A stretch of DNA of 64,000 bases from Sclerurus mexicanus (taxonomy: Eukaryota > Chordata > Aves > Passeriformes > Furnariidae). Made by a program: the position numbers and the translations under genes. Location of the stretch: positions 97,070 through 161,069 of the forward strand of contig VWZF01006664.1 of the NCBI GenBank assembly GCA_013396755.1, read 5' to 3'. Every line of letters begins with the position of its first letter. Within the stretch, counting starts at the first letter, position 1. The notes under the pieces are model-generated. The model saw only the letters and a program-made list of their open reading frames with translations, searched no databases and was not told the origin of the DNA. Below are positions 1 through 12,953 of this stretch, in pieces.

Positions 1-3000
1 TTTATTCTCTTCTTCCTCCTGTGTCTTTCCCAGTGCTTTTCGTGGAATTGGGTGTGCATTATAGGGGGGTGCTCCTGAGAGCAGGCAAGGATGGGGACTG
101 TGGGCAGGGACTGAGCCAAAGCATGGCGAGACAAGCAGAGCCCAGGCTGCCAGAACTGCTTGAGCCAAGTGTTGCCTCTTAAGGAGGGCTCTGGAAGGAC
201 GTATCCAACCATGGATAAGCCATGCATTAGTCCAGCAACTTCCTTGATGCCTGTTCCACTTCCCATCGCTTGAGTTGCCTCTGTTGCTTCCTCCTCATGC
301 AGGCTTTGCTCCCAGACTGGGTATTCCTCTCCATGTCATCTCCCTATTCTCAGTGCTGTTCTCAGTTTTAAATCCAGAATCTTGAGAGGAAAACAATATT
401 CCCTGGTTATTAAGTGGAGTAAGTCAAACGTACCTTTAAACAGCTCCATGTATTTGTGGAAATTGAAACTGAGACTGCAGGGACAGATCAGAGTGAAGTG
501 TGGGAAATAGTGAGCACCCCCAGTTACTAAGCTGAGTATGGCCACCCAAATGGTCATATTTTAAAACTAAGTAGTACAGGTGAGCAGATGGATTTTGTTA
601 AGAATTAAGAGAGACACAGAGGAATTGATTTTCCAGAAGTACTAAACTAGAAGGCATTGCTTAATTGTTCACAGTACACAATTTTTTCCTTAAGTCAACC
701 AGATACGCAGTTTTGAAGATGTACTTCTAAGTATGTGCTGAGCTCAGGAATCTGCCTTCACTACTAATTAAAGAACATGTCAGGAATGTTTTCTTCTCTT
801 AGCATGTTGGTGTATGCATGTGTGTTCATCTGTGTCTCTTGTGTGTATCCCATTATTAACAGTGAGCACTACATTTAGGCATCAGGGATGAAATGGACTG
901 CAAAATTTCCATGCTATCTGCCCAAACAGCAGACTGGCTTCGAAAAGAGTGCTCAGGTGTTTATGGAAGCTCTACTGAATGATGATGATGGGGGAAAACA
1001 TTAATTTCTCAACTGGCAAACTTTTTTGAAAACCAGAAATTTTGCTATGTGATACACTGTCTTTCGAATTTGTGATTCCAGTTTTCTGCTTTGTTGGAAC
1101 AGCACATGGATTGAACAAAACAAAGTTAGTGGTATGACAAAATGTTTTGATATGTTGTCCTAATTTGAAAGAGGCTTTCTCACCCCTCCGTGGGAGAGAG
1201 CTGGCTGTCAGCATGGGCTGAGGCTGCAGCGACCCCAGTTCTGGGGACAGAAGCTGTGCCACTGGTTTTGCTCTTCCACAAGAACCGTGGCACCAGCAGC
1301 AGTGTTGGGTGGCAGACTGGTAGATGAAAGAATACAAATTTGATTACAGCGTTGGTTATGCTGTTGGTCAAGTGCAGCCAACTGCATTTATGTTGAGCAA
1401 CACCCAGAGCCTGCTGGAGCCAGTGGGAGTTTTGCCACCACCTTCCCCAAGGAGTAGGATTTTGCTCATTGTTTACATCAGCCCTATCTTCACGGGAACA
1501 TACGGAGCAAATGCAAAGGTTTTGAATTGAAGAAACCAGTAAGCAGCTTTATGCATTTACTTTGTTACACAGGTAAAAGCTGAGACAGCAAAACCCATCT
1601 GCTAGACCTTTAACACATCTCTCTAAACCCCACGTTAGAGTCAGAGCATTCTTTTCTATTTTATTTATGGCCCTTGCAGCCTGAATGAGTGCATCTGGAG
1701 CTCAGATGTCTGATGCCCTTATTGTAAATTAGTTAACTTGAAAAACTGCACACAGTGTCAGATCTTTGCTGTGGAAATGCCAGGCTCTGTAGCTGAGGTG
1801 CTTTTTTGTGTGCATATGTTTTTTTACGTGAAAAAGCTCTTGAACTTTATGCATAAACACTGTTCTCCCTCTTTTTTTTTTTCCCCTCCCCCTTTTGTTA
1901 CAGACTGTGGACTAGCATTGAATATTCAGGGAAAGCTCCCCAGGGAGATTAGGGACATGGACAGATTTTAAACAGAGATTTAATGCATGGACACGAAAGG
2001 ACAAACATTCTAGTGGGAATACTAATGCAAATTCCCTGCTTTGGGGTCAAAATGCATTAAACAGCTGCTTGCATGCTAAAGATGCTTTTCAAATCAAACA
2101 AGACCGGAAATTATAAAATTTATAAATAGAGATCATGCTCAGTGAGAGTAAAAGTACTTCACTGAGCCCTTTTGTTATAAATCATACAAAGTATTTACCA
2201 GTGCTAAAGAGAAGTGCATCTATAAATCCCTTTCTGCAGGGCTCAGAATCCCAGATCCACTGAAACTTACTTCAAGCAAGATTTGTCGGCATCCTTCCTG
2301 TAGGACTATGGGAACTGAGATTAACAGCAGCAGGAATTAGATGCCTTGACGTGAGTAAAGTGCTGTTATCATCACTTACTCTGATTACACTGTTGTGGAA
2401 GATAGCCTATTGCTGTTTTTAATAAATCTACATTAAAATAAATGGAGCGAAGCCATAGGATGAACAAGCAGTACATATATTTGAGCCTGCTGAGCAGCAA
2501 CTAAACTCAAGTGGAGTCCAGCTGTAAAAACTGGCAACCTGGATGGGTCAGCATCTGAAACTGGGTTAAATAACAGCAACATGGCAATATCAAAGCTGCA
2601 GTGTGGCTTGAATTCCCACAGGGCTGGTATTTATTATATAGATTTGTGTGTATTTAAGAACAAATGCAATGAAAACAAATACTTCATTTCTGAAATAAAT
2701 ATCTGGCCTTACCATTGCTGTGCATTTGCCTTAAGGGTCCTTCAGCCTGACTTCCCATCACTGCTGAGCCCTGAAATGGAAACAAGTGTCATTTGCAGTA
2801 TAGAAGTGCAGCAGCATCCATATAATACTTGGATCATTTAAGTTCCCATTGCAGACCACATTTTATTACCTGTGCATTTTATATGACCCATCACCTCTGT
2901 TGCCACATGCTGTGGTAATCCCTGAAAAATCTGCCCCTAAACTGGGGCCCTTTGTTTCAGATGCTGCATGCTTGCAGCTGCTGGAACCTTTTGACAGCTT

Positions 3001-5988
3001 TGAACTCTCTGTTTCTTAAGTTCCATCTTAGCAAAAGAACAAGTCTTGAGTGCTCTGCAGCTTCTCATTGCTGCCTGTCTTCTGCCTGTCCCCACAGCTC
3101 TTTCCTTTGGCTCCTCTTTGCTTTCTACCAGTTCAGACATTTCTTTCCAGCCTCGAAGCTTCTCTGGTCTGCCACTCCTAATTGTACTCTTTAAACCATT
3201 CCTTGGAGACATTGTCTCTGCACTAAGAGTTGTTCCCAAGCTTATTTATTCTGCAAGCTGGTTTTGAGGGTTGTGTTGGGTATGTGCACCCTGTTTGCCA
3301 CTTGGAACACAGCGGTCAGGTCCCACTGCAGCTGCAACAAATAGGAGGAACTGCAGCTGCTGTTTGTGAGAGATATAATTTCGGATTGTTTCAGAATGAG
3401 GTGGCCTCTCTAACCTTAGCCTTGCTCTCAGTGTTGCCTGTGGTGTAACCACACACACCAGTTTGTGTCTTGGTTAATTCCCTGCGAGAGCACAACTGCT
3501 GGTGACATAAATGGCAAGATTTTGTGATGTCTGCACCCAAACATGGCCATTGAAGCCAACTGGCCAGCAAGGCAAGCTGGGCCCCTCTCCCCAGGCTATT
3601 CCCTGCTGAAATTAATGCCCTGTGAGCCCCTGAGATGGTGCCTCTGGCGTTAACCAGGTGCTTTTGGGCACCCCTGCTTTTCATCCCTAAAATGCACAGA
3701 CGTCTCTTAAGCGAGTGCCATGTCTTGTTCCTGCTTCTGCCATACTTGGCTGTTCCTCAGAAACCCTTGGAGAAGGAATGCTAAAGGGAAAGCACTGTAC
3801 CTGTCTTGTGAGATGTACTTTTGCACAGAAGGCAGGATGCACTGCAAAGGTGACTTGGGTTGTGCTGCTGGGGCTGCAGGGCTGGGGGGTGAAGTGAAGC
3901 CGCTTTCCTTGTTCTTCCATCCCAAGGGGAAGGTCAGCAACGCTGGCGTGTGTGTGTCCAGAAGGTGGCACCGGCGACCCGAGCCTGCAGCATCACCCGG
4001 CTGGGAACACCCTCGCTAACCCGGGCTCTCTAGAGGCTCTCAGCATCCCCAAAGGCTCTCAGCCCTTTAAGCCCATCACCAAGTCTGTGCTCCCACTGCC
4101 CGGCTCCAGAGCCCACGGGTGACAGGCAATAACCATCAGTGCGGCTGGGAATCTTGGGGCTTGAATAAGTCCTGGGAGCAGCAGGATCTCTGCCTCCTCA
4201 TTATGAGGTTAGTTTTGATGCTGAAGTGAAGAAAAGCCTGTCTGAAGACACCACTCAGGGTTCTTTCTGTAAAGGGACGTGCTGTGTGGGCACTGCCACT
4301 CTGGTAGGAGTTGGGCATGTATTGATGCAGGCAGTTGGGTTATTAAATACGCTGGCAGGCATTTCCCAGGCATCACCATTACAAATACCAGCAGAAGAGA
4401 CAGTGAAGAGACATCTTCTCTCTGTTGAGGAAATCTCCATGAATGTAAAAGGTAGACCTGGAGTGGGGGTTTTGCCCTGTGATCCGAGAGTTTCAGCCAC
4501 AGCTGGGGCTGAGGAGACACCTTGGTGCTGGAGGGCCCTCAGCTCAGCACCCCTGGGCAGCAAAACCAGTTTGCTGCATGGGAGAGAAGATTAAAGTTTT
4601 GAATTTTTGAGGAGTGAGACGAGTTAGGCTTTTCTGCAGGAGCAATTCTGGCAGTTACGTTTGCCTTTCTTGAGATGGAAGATAGCTGTCTTAATTTAGG
4701 CAGTGGTTTTCCAGCCTCAGAAACCACGGGGATCCATGTGAAATTCTGGAGATATCCTCCTGCTCTCTGTGTAGGCCAGTCTATTGCTGTTTCCCCTTAC
4801 TAGCATTATTGCTCTTGGTTGTAAACCGAAAAAAAACAACATATTTTTTCCCCTTTTCTTCGCCCCATCTCACCTCAGCAGGAGCCAAACCCAGGCTGCT
4901 GTGCCCGCCCTACAGAGCCAGCTGCTGTGGTAGGAAGGGGATGGCAGGCGCCAGTCCAGCTACCGGCTGTGGCACTGGTGCCAGTCCCCGTCCTCCCTCT
5001 GTTCCCTCGCTGGCAGCCATTCACTCATGGACACTTAACAGGCAGGGCCAGATAACAGAGGGAGAGCAGTGGTCTGTCTGCCTACTGATCAAGTTGGTCA
5101 CTTTTGCAAACCAATAAAACCAACATCCAGAATAACTCCCAAAGCTCTCTTCTGTGCTTGTTCTTAGGCACACTGTTAGTTTTCATCCAGTGGCATGAAA
5201 TTGAAAAGCTGTCTTGAATAAACTGGTATCTGGGCACAGCGTGTGCCTTCAGTGGAACAGTGTCCTGAAAGGACCCTTTATAGCTATACACTCGGTAGCT
5301 AGGAGTAATGGTTTTAAAATGCAGATATTTAAGTCCAGTTAAATTTTTAAAAGGTTTTACCACTAAGGAGGAAATGTATGTTGAAAATAAGGAGCAGAGC
5401 AGAAATTATTCCAAGTTGCCAGTTGACTTTGTGCTGGAACAGCTTGCTTTTTCCCAGGTGCTTATCTGCTGTTGATGGCTCTTGGCATTGTGCATATGCA
5501 GGAAGGCAGAACATGCAGCTGGACAAGAGGGCTGCATACAGAGAGAACATTTTTGACCTTTCACCAGCCTCAGATGTTGCTGTTCTGTCTTATTTCCAGC
5601 CATGTCCTTTGTTTCTTACCCAGTTCCCTTTTCAGACATAGTTAGGGGCTGGGCCTCTTAATGTTTTTTTCTTTTTCTTTTTTCTTGGTTTTTTTTTTTT
5701 ATGTTGTTGGTTTACACTACTTCTGATAGATTCTTTATCACCTGTTCCCTGCAAGGCAGACTACAGGGCTGCTTCCCTTCTGTAGCAGCTGTGCTGGAGG
5801 ACTGCTGATGAGGAACAAAATGGGAGCTACTGAGCAATAATTTGAAGGCTGGCTATTAAAAAGAAAAAAGCCAGCTAATTAGAGCTTAGAGGAAGAGGCA
5901 ACACTTTGTGCAAAAACACCAGAAGGTAGGCCTTCAAATCCCATACACTCCCTGTAAATAGCTGTAATTAACCCCACAGTATTCAATT

Positions 5989-6011
5989 TATTAATTAAAA
6001 TTTAATTAATA
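5989..6011. repeat. Perfect AT-rich palindrome, 11-bp arms
   Basis: The arms tattaattaaa and tttaattaata are exact inverted copies separated by one A. The palindrome includes two attaatta-type homeodomain-like cores. No gene was recognised nearby. Confidence 0.85.
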
Positions 6012-8715
6012 TTTTCTGTCCTTGACAATCATCTTCGAGGCGGTCAGGAAAACATAGTGACAGCTGGGTTTCCACAGAGCAGCAGTGACATTCAGGAGGG
6101 CAGAGGCACAGGAAACCTGTCTCAGTCTCCCAGTCATACTGTGATAGAACAGAGGTGAAACTGGTCACTGGATTTCTGGGAAAGGAGGGGAAGCTGGGAC
6201 ACAGTGCAAGCCCCAGTGCTCTCCTGCTCACTTCAAGATATCACCCTACAAACGGAGCACTCGCCTTGCTATCTGAAAGTGTGAGGGAAAGGAGCACTGG
6301 AAAATGTACATTACTTCCTGGACCACACTGAGGGGTGTTCTCCTTGGTGCTTCGTCTCAGTAGAGTGAGACCCCTCTCCTGAGCTTCATGGACCCCATCA
6401 AAGTACAGTAGCTATGGCTCAAAACTGCTGTGTCTGTGCTAGTAGCTTGGCACACTGCTGTTCTTCTCCACACTACCTGTGATCGGTATATCAGACACCC
6501 GTCAGCATCCGAGTGCTCTTCTGGAACAAATCCCTTGGTGTCCCCAAGGGGAGATGTGAATATTGTCAGCTATAGACTACTCCACGGTTTGCCCTGAACA
6601 GAAAGGATAGATTTGGAAGACACCAAATGTATTTCCTTCAACAAGGACAGTGCTTCATCGTTATTCAAGGTTGGGCAATAGCATAATTTGTGCCCTCACC
6701 AATTCTTTTCCTAGAGCACACAGTGATTTTTTTTCTGGCATTATGTTTTTGACACAGCACTGCTCAGCTGCCCTGCAGCGTCCACCTCTTGGTACTCTCC
6801 ATACCTTGAACTGAAAAGCACCACCAAGCCCATAGTGACTGTAAGCTACAGCGTCATGAGAAGAGGCACGAGCTGAGCGCTCTGTAGCATAGCTGCTGCC
6901 ACCCACTCAGGAGGGACCAAACTCTTAACACTTTGGTCATGAGCCATTCCTGCAAAAACTGGCCTGTGGGCAAGAGTCTGCAGTACAGGCCATGAGGTAA
7001 AGAAAGTCTTTTATTCCCTGTTTAACAGAAGGTGCATACTGACTCAGCCAGAGAATGTACTGGGAGTGTGTTGAAACCAGATCTCCCAGGTCACGGGGGA
7101 AAAACTTTCAGTACAGAACAGTTAAAAGCAAGTGGGAGAGGAGGTGGGACACAAGGACTGTCATCGCTGACATCTTGCCTTCTGCTCACTCCTCTGGATG
7201 AAACATGGGGGATTGGGCAGGTTTTTGATATCCCTGGTGGCTCAGACGCTTCTGGTGGTGAAGTGGCGTGCCATCTCTCAGTCCTACTAGGACAGGCACC
7301 AAGCTGTGCAGTGCTATGAGCTCAGAAATCCTCCTGAGCACACCCAGAAGCAGAACTGGAGTTTTCTGGTGAACATCAGCATTACGAAAGATAAGTGTCA
7401 CAATTTGGAGTCTCTTTGGCTTCCGGACTTTGGTGTGTAACTTCAGCTTTAGGACCATCACAGACCGTGCCCTTATGGTCTCTGCTGTGGTCACACAGGG
7501 AACCAGCCTGGGGCCCATCAGACCCTGATGTCACCTCTCCCATCAGATCTGTGCTCCCAGGTATGGCAGAGGGGGCTGGAATGAACAAATTCTCTACCTC
7601 TGTGTGAAAAGAAGTGCCTTTGGTGCCCTGCAAAGGTGCTCCTGCAGGGCTGTCCCCGTTCTGCCAGCAGCAAGGTCAGAGGGGTGGAGAAGAAAGTGCC
7701 ATTGCTATTGCATTGGGTCTCTGGCTGGGACACCCGATATGGCAACGCTGAGTCACGGCAACATGTCATCTGCTGTTGCCACCCATGATGAAGCAGGCCC
7801 AATCCATTGTTTTACGGTTGGTAATTCCAGATAAATTCCAGCAGAACTGAGGGAGGTGGAATCCTGAGAACCACCGCAGCCTTCATCCTGAAGTAAAGCT
7901 CCAAAAGAGCACAGTAATTGTCCAACAGCAAGTACACCTATTGCCTGACTTTGCATGCATCATTTAGTCTTTCCTTCTTCTTTTTTTCCTTTTATTTTAA
8001 CTAAATTTTTAGAAAATTTTTAGTTCCTGCATCTCTCAAAAATTCATCCGCTTCTGTGGCTTTTACAAAAAGAGTAGGGGGAGAGAGCAGACAACTCACT
8101 GCTAAGTTTTGAATTTAACATGCAAAACAACAAATTCATCCAAAATGAGTTTTGCTTTACTGTTAGTCATTTGTACTAACCTGCAATTAAAAGGCTCAGC
8201 ATTTGTTCTCATCGCTTTCTGAAATTACATTTTCCACTTCCTAAGCCCTGGCCTTGGGCAGTGGATTTTTGAAGCAACCATGCCTTGGTAATTAACGTTT
8301 AAAGATGAATGTTGCAACTTTTAACACAGTGTGTTGCTGAGTAAACAGCAAAAAGAACACAAAAAACACAAGGCTTTTCCTGGAGGCTGCAGGTTTTGGA
8401 GACATTGTCCTTAGAGCTCCCAGCTGCAGGACATCTGATTAGCCCTTCCTCTGTGCTTGCACATGGGGGACATGGCCGTGCCTCAAAAAGAGCAGAGGAA
8501 AATAAATACCACATTTAATCTGTCATTTCTTTGTGCTACTGACTCATCACGCCAGAAAGCTTGCTGGGAACGATTAACTCACACAGAGAGGGAGAAAACA
8601 AATCTTTGACAAATAGTCTGTACCTGTTAACATGACCAGTGCCAGTTTTGATTTTTGCAAAAGGTAGGAAGACAAGGGATGAAGTAAGAAGAGAGAAAGG
8701 GGTAAAAATGGAGCT

Positions 8716-8726
8716 GGGGGGGGGGG
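8716..8726. repeat. G homopolymer (11 bases)
   Basis: An uninterrupted run of 11 G on the + strand in non-coding sequence. Length calls here are prone to sequencing error. Confidence 0.85.
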
Positions 8727-11700
8727 CAAATTGTGGCCATAACTTCCATTTCTATTTCATGTCAATTCCTTTGTCCCAAATCTGCCTTTTCTCTGTAGAA
8801 GCCACAGGTTCCAGTCTGTTACTAATCTGGCTGGATTTACCCGTGACAGCAGCCCATCCTATACAGGGCTTCTGTATGTGACACCAAGTGCTCCTCAGTA
8901 CCATTGTTTGAATCTCTCATTGCACCATATTTTTTTTGCTTTAGAAATTAAGTTACCGTATCATCCCATTCTAAAAGAAATCCTTAGCAACTGAGGAGGC
9001 AAGTGGGAAGATGAGCAATTTTGGCATTTCAGGAAGGGGAAAGGGTAGTCTGGGTTGAGATTGTCTCCTTACTTTAGACATTTGACTTGGGCTTTGCGAT
9101 CTTGATTCAGACCTTTTGGAAGACACACCTCATGCCTATTATTTCACAATAGGTTGGCACGATGCAGTTGCATCTTCACCTGAGCCTCCTAAAACAGGAA
9201 AAGTGGGAAAGCACTCATGATCTCATAGTGATTTCTGTCCAAAGGGACAGGGGGTCACACTGTACCATGGCAGAGGTGCTGTTTTTCATACACAAAAGGC
9301 TCTCCTGGTCTGGCAAGGCCAGTGACAAAACCCTAAACAGATCAACTGGAACATGAACAGAATACTTCTTTTTTCTCTTTTTTTCCCCTCCTCTCTCCCT
9401 TTTTTGTCTTCCAGAAAAGAGAATAAAAATCCCAAATCCAGCATACGACTGCCAGGTCGGCTAAACAAGTTTAAAGCAGGTGCTTTGGGCTTTGTTACTC
9501 TTTGATGTTCCTTCTGCTCAGAAGAAACCAAAACCTAAAGAGCTCCTGGAAGAGCTCCATGTGTCTGATTCTGCATTTAAGTGGGAAAATGGAACCTCCC
9601 AAGTAATCTTGCCTTTCTGGAAGTGAAGTTCAGGATCTAAGAAAGATTAGTAAGAGACACATTCATCACTAGTCATGCTCATTTGGGTAACAGGCAAGTT
9701 TCTGCCTGTGCTCTCCTCTAGTATTCATTATGAATGTGTTTTCCTAAGCAGTAATCCCAGCAGAACAGTAAATGAAGTATTGCCTTCTGATTCAGTAGTT
9801 TCCTCTTCTTTTAGCATAGTTTATATACTGTGAGCAGCATGCCAGTACATTAACGGGGGACCAAGCAGTGCTTGGCTGTTTTATTATCCACTGCTTTAGC
9901 TATCTGCCCAAATTCCTGATCCCAAAAGGATTAAGCTGATTTTTAGGTGATTTTGCTGTGGAAGCACAGTGATTTTGCATTGTTTCATTTGTTTGTTTTT
10001 TATGGCTTCTTTAAAAGTTTTCCAGTAAAGGGCCTATTTGTACTGAATTTAAGTCTACTCAAAATAGCTTGTTTATGTTTTTTTCTGCTGATTTTTCACA
10101 AATTTCTTTAAAAACAGAGGTCCAAAAAGCACTTCTTCAGAGTACAGGATGCTTCAGTTACACTTCCTGCTACATGACACAGATCATTCAGCATTTTGCT
10201 AAGATGAAGCATTACCAAGTCCCATGGGACAAAAAAATGCCTTGGGATTACGAGCAGTGTTGTTTTTCAATAAATGTTTAATCCTAAACAGATCATTCAA
10301 ATGGAGCCTAATAAAGACTACTACAGCTAATGAAAAGATTTTATGCAACTCAGTGGGCTCTCAAACAGGCAGAGATAATATGCTTGCCCATACTAACAGT
10401 GTTCACTGAGCTGTGCTTCCTTTCCTAGACTGGAAATTAGATTTCCTTCTCCATTGTTTCTATAGAAAAACTCTAAGTACTCATAAAGCTCAGTGCAAGC
10501 CACTGTGTTTAGAAGGAGCTGTGCTTGAATAGAAGATACATCCCAACTTCATATTCATCTACTTAGCAGTAGTCAAAATAAGCATCCTTCCTGTGCTTTC
10601 TGAGTGTTTCCCCTGCACACACTGCCCTGCTGCAGTGAGGGACTGTAGAGATCCAGCATAATAAACACGTGTATTAAGCCACCCAAGTTTATACACCTAA
10701 GGTTGGAAATGTTTATCATTTTTTGGTCTGTGCTCCATTCCCAGCTTATTCCAAAACCTGTCCAGGCTTAACGTACTTCGTTGTCACCTTGCCTCCTCTG
10801 AAGGCTTTGGAGCTGATTTAGGCAGGCTCCCAGCACCTTCAGCTGTCTCTGGACCACTCTTCAACTGGTACATTTTTATCTAGAGGACATTCTGAGAGAC
10901 ATACTACTGACTCCCAAGGCCATTTCATGAGGACCAGGACTCGACAAGAAGCAAGCAGAGGCTCAGGAGCAAAGGAGATCAGAAGCACAGTCACCCAAAT
11001 ATCAGGGATGAGGGTAAAATGTAAGGATCTGACTTTTTACTTGCACCACAGCATAATTTGGTCCCATTATTTTGTCTTCTGCTCTTTCTCCTCCTCGTCA
11101 CTTTTGGAATTAAAATGGCCAAGGTAATTTGTGCTCCAAATGTCTTTTCTCATGCTGATACTGGCAGTGAGTGCTGTAAGCTTCCCTAAAGGAAAACCTT
11201 TCTTTAAAGTTGCTACAGCCTCTCTCCAGGAGCATAGGATAGGGAGGAAAAACAACTCCATTAGTAGTGACCCTTTTGCTATGTAACCTTTTCTTAAAAT
11301 GTCAGCAACTGGCCTTCCACGGAGAGAACAAGCATAGAAAGAGGAATGTGGAGCATATTATGAAAGAAGAAAGCAAGAAAAGGGATGTGCTCAGACAAGT
11401 TTCTCAGGAAAGCTGATGTAATATGTGCTGTAGAAAATGCTAGCAGGTGACATAACTAAGTTTCTTTCTAAATAGCTGTGGATGCCAGCAAGCTGGGAGA
11501 AACAAAATGTGCATCTGGGAATACAGCTGAGCAGACTGTTTTGTCCAAAATAAATGCAGTAGGTGTAAAACTTGTTTTCAAAAGATGTCATTTAATTGAA
11601 AAGTGTCCTTTTAATTATGGCTGAGTGACCAGTGGATGAAGTCTCATTTCTGCTGGGGCTGTTCTGGTGATGCTCTAACATCGACTCCTGCACCATGGGA

Positions 11701-12907
11701 GTAACTCCAGAGGCTGCTGTTGGGCTGCGCTGGGATGCAGGTCTGTAGCACGCATTCAGTCCCTTTCCTAGAGTTCAGCAAGTGTTTAGCAAGCTTTTTA
11801 ACAGCTCTCTTGAAAATTGCCTGACTTGCAGGTATTTCAGCCTGCTTTCCCACATAAATGTCTGTTGTGCCCCTGTCCACATCTGTGTATATCCAGTTTG
11901 GGAATCTCCATCCCTGTTTTAACAGACCTGGCAGAGACATGCAGGCTCTTTGAGACATTGAAGGTATTAGAATTTTGTGGCAGCTGGTGGCTGGATACTG
12001 AAGAATGTCTGGATATTCTCTGCAGGGGAGAGGCTGCAGGGAGCTGTGGTCTCTGTCAGCCTTGGAGACTCCAAAAGGCCCAAATCTGGAGGATATCAGG
12101 TGTTCTTAATCCACTTTTCACAAAGCTTGAAGGTTGGTTGCAGCCTGAAATTCTTCATCTTTAAAAACACTGGCTCCTCTACTTTGCTCCTCCTGGTATA
12201 TGTAGAGCAAAATACTGCATGTGCAGAGACTGATAAACACAAAGTGTCATTGGAAGTGCCATTTTCAGGTAGCCTCGTTCCTAAAAATTTGATAAACTGC
12301 CAAACAGAAAGTCCAGCTCATGGACTATTGTGGATTTATTCAACATTACAAGCAGAGGGAGAACTGTATAGAAGGAATGTCTGTGATGAAGCTGATATTT
12401 AGTTCTAAGGCTCACGTACATGCTCTGTTACCTCCTTTTTACAGATACTGTTAGCACTCTTCAGGCAGCCAGCAAAAGAGAGCATGGTTATTTTCATAAG
12501 GCTTTTGTGAATAAGGCAGGAGAAAGCTGCAGGAGATCCCTAATCTTTTTGGTGTGACTATTGTCATATCAACGTCTTGCTTTATTGTAAATTGGTTATA
12601 AGGAAGACTCAGGCAGTAGGACTGACTGTGCCAATGTGTTGTCTGGGAGTGGGAGGTTGAGTGACCATGCTGAATTCTTAGGAACGTTTGAAAGTTCCTG
12701 CTCTGTCTCTGATACACACCCACTCCTCTGCATTTTCTCTTTTGTTCTAGGTAGAGTCTGGATAAGCCCTGTCAAGAGAGCTTCTTACCTGGTTTGGGGC
12801 TACCCAGTGATAGTGATCTCGAACCATAGTTTTAGAGGAGTGGCACCAAAAAGCCTCTTGTTATGCTGAGTGCCTTACAGGACAAGTGACATTCCCTGCT
12901 TCCTCAG

Positions 12908-12953
12908 CTGCCTGAAAATCAAGCCGCAGATATTGAGCTTCGGTTCGGATAGG
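12908..12953 (+). other. Candidate non-coding exon (46 nt)
   Basis: A pyrimidine-rich acceptor ttccctgcttcctcag ends at 12907 and a perfect GTAAGT donor starts at 12954, flanking 46 nt with three CpGs. The orientation matches COA1, whose first coding exon needs an upstream 5' UTR exon. No protein similarity was recognised and one such pair can occur by chance. Confidence 0.25.
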
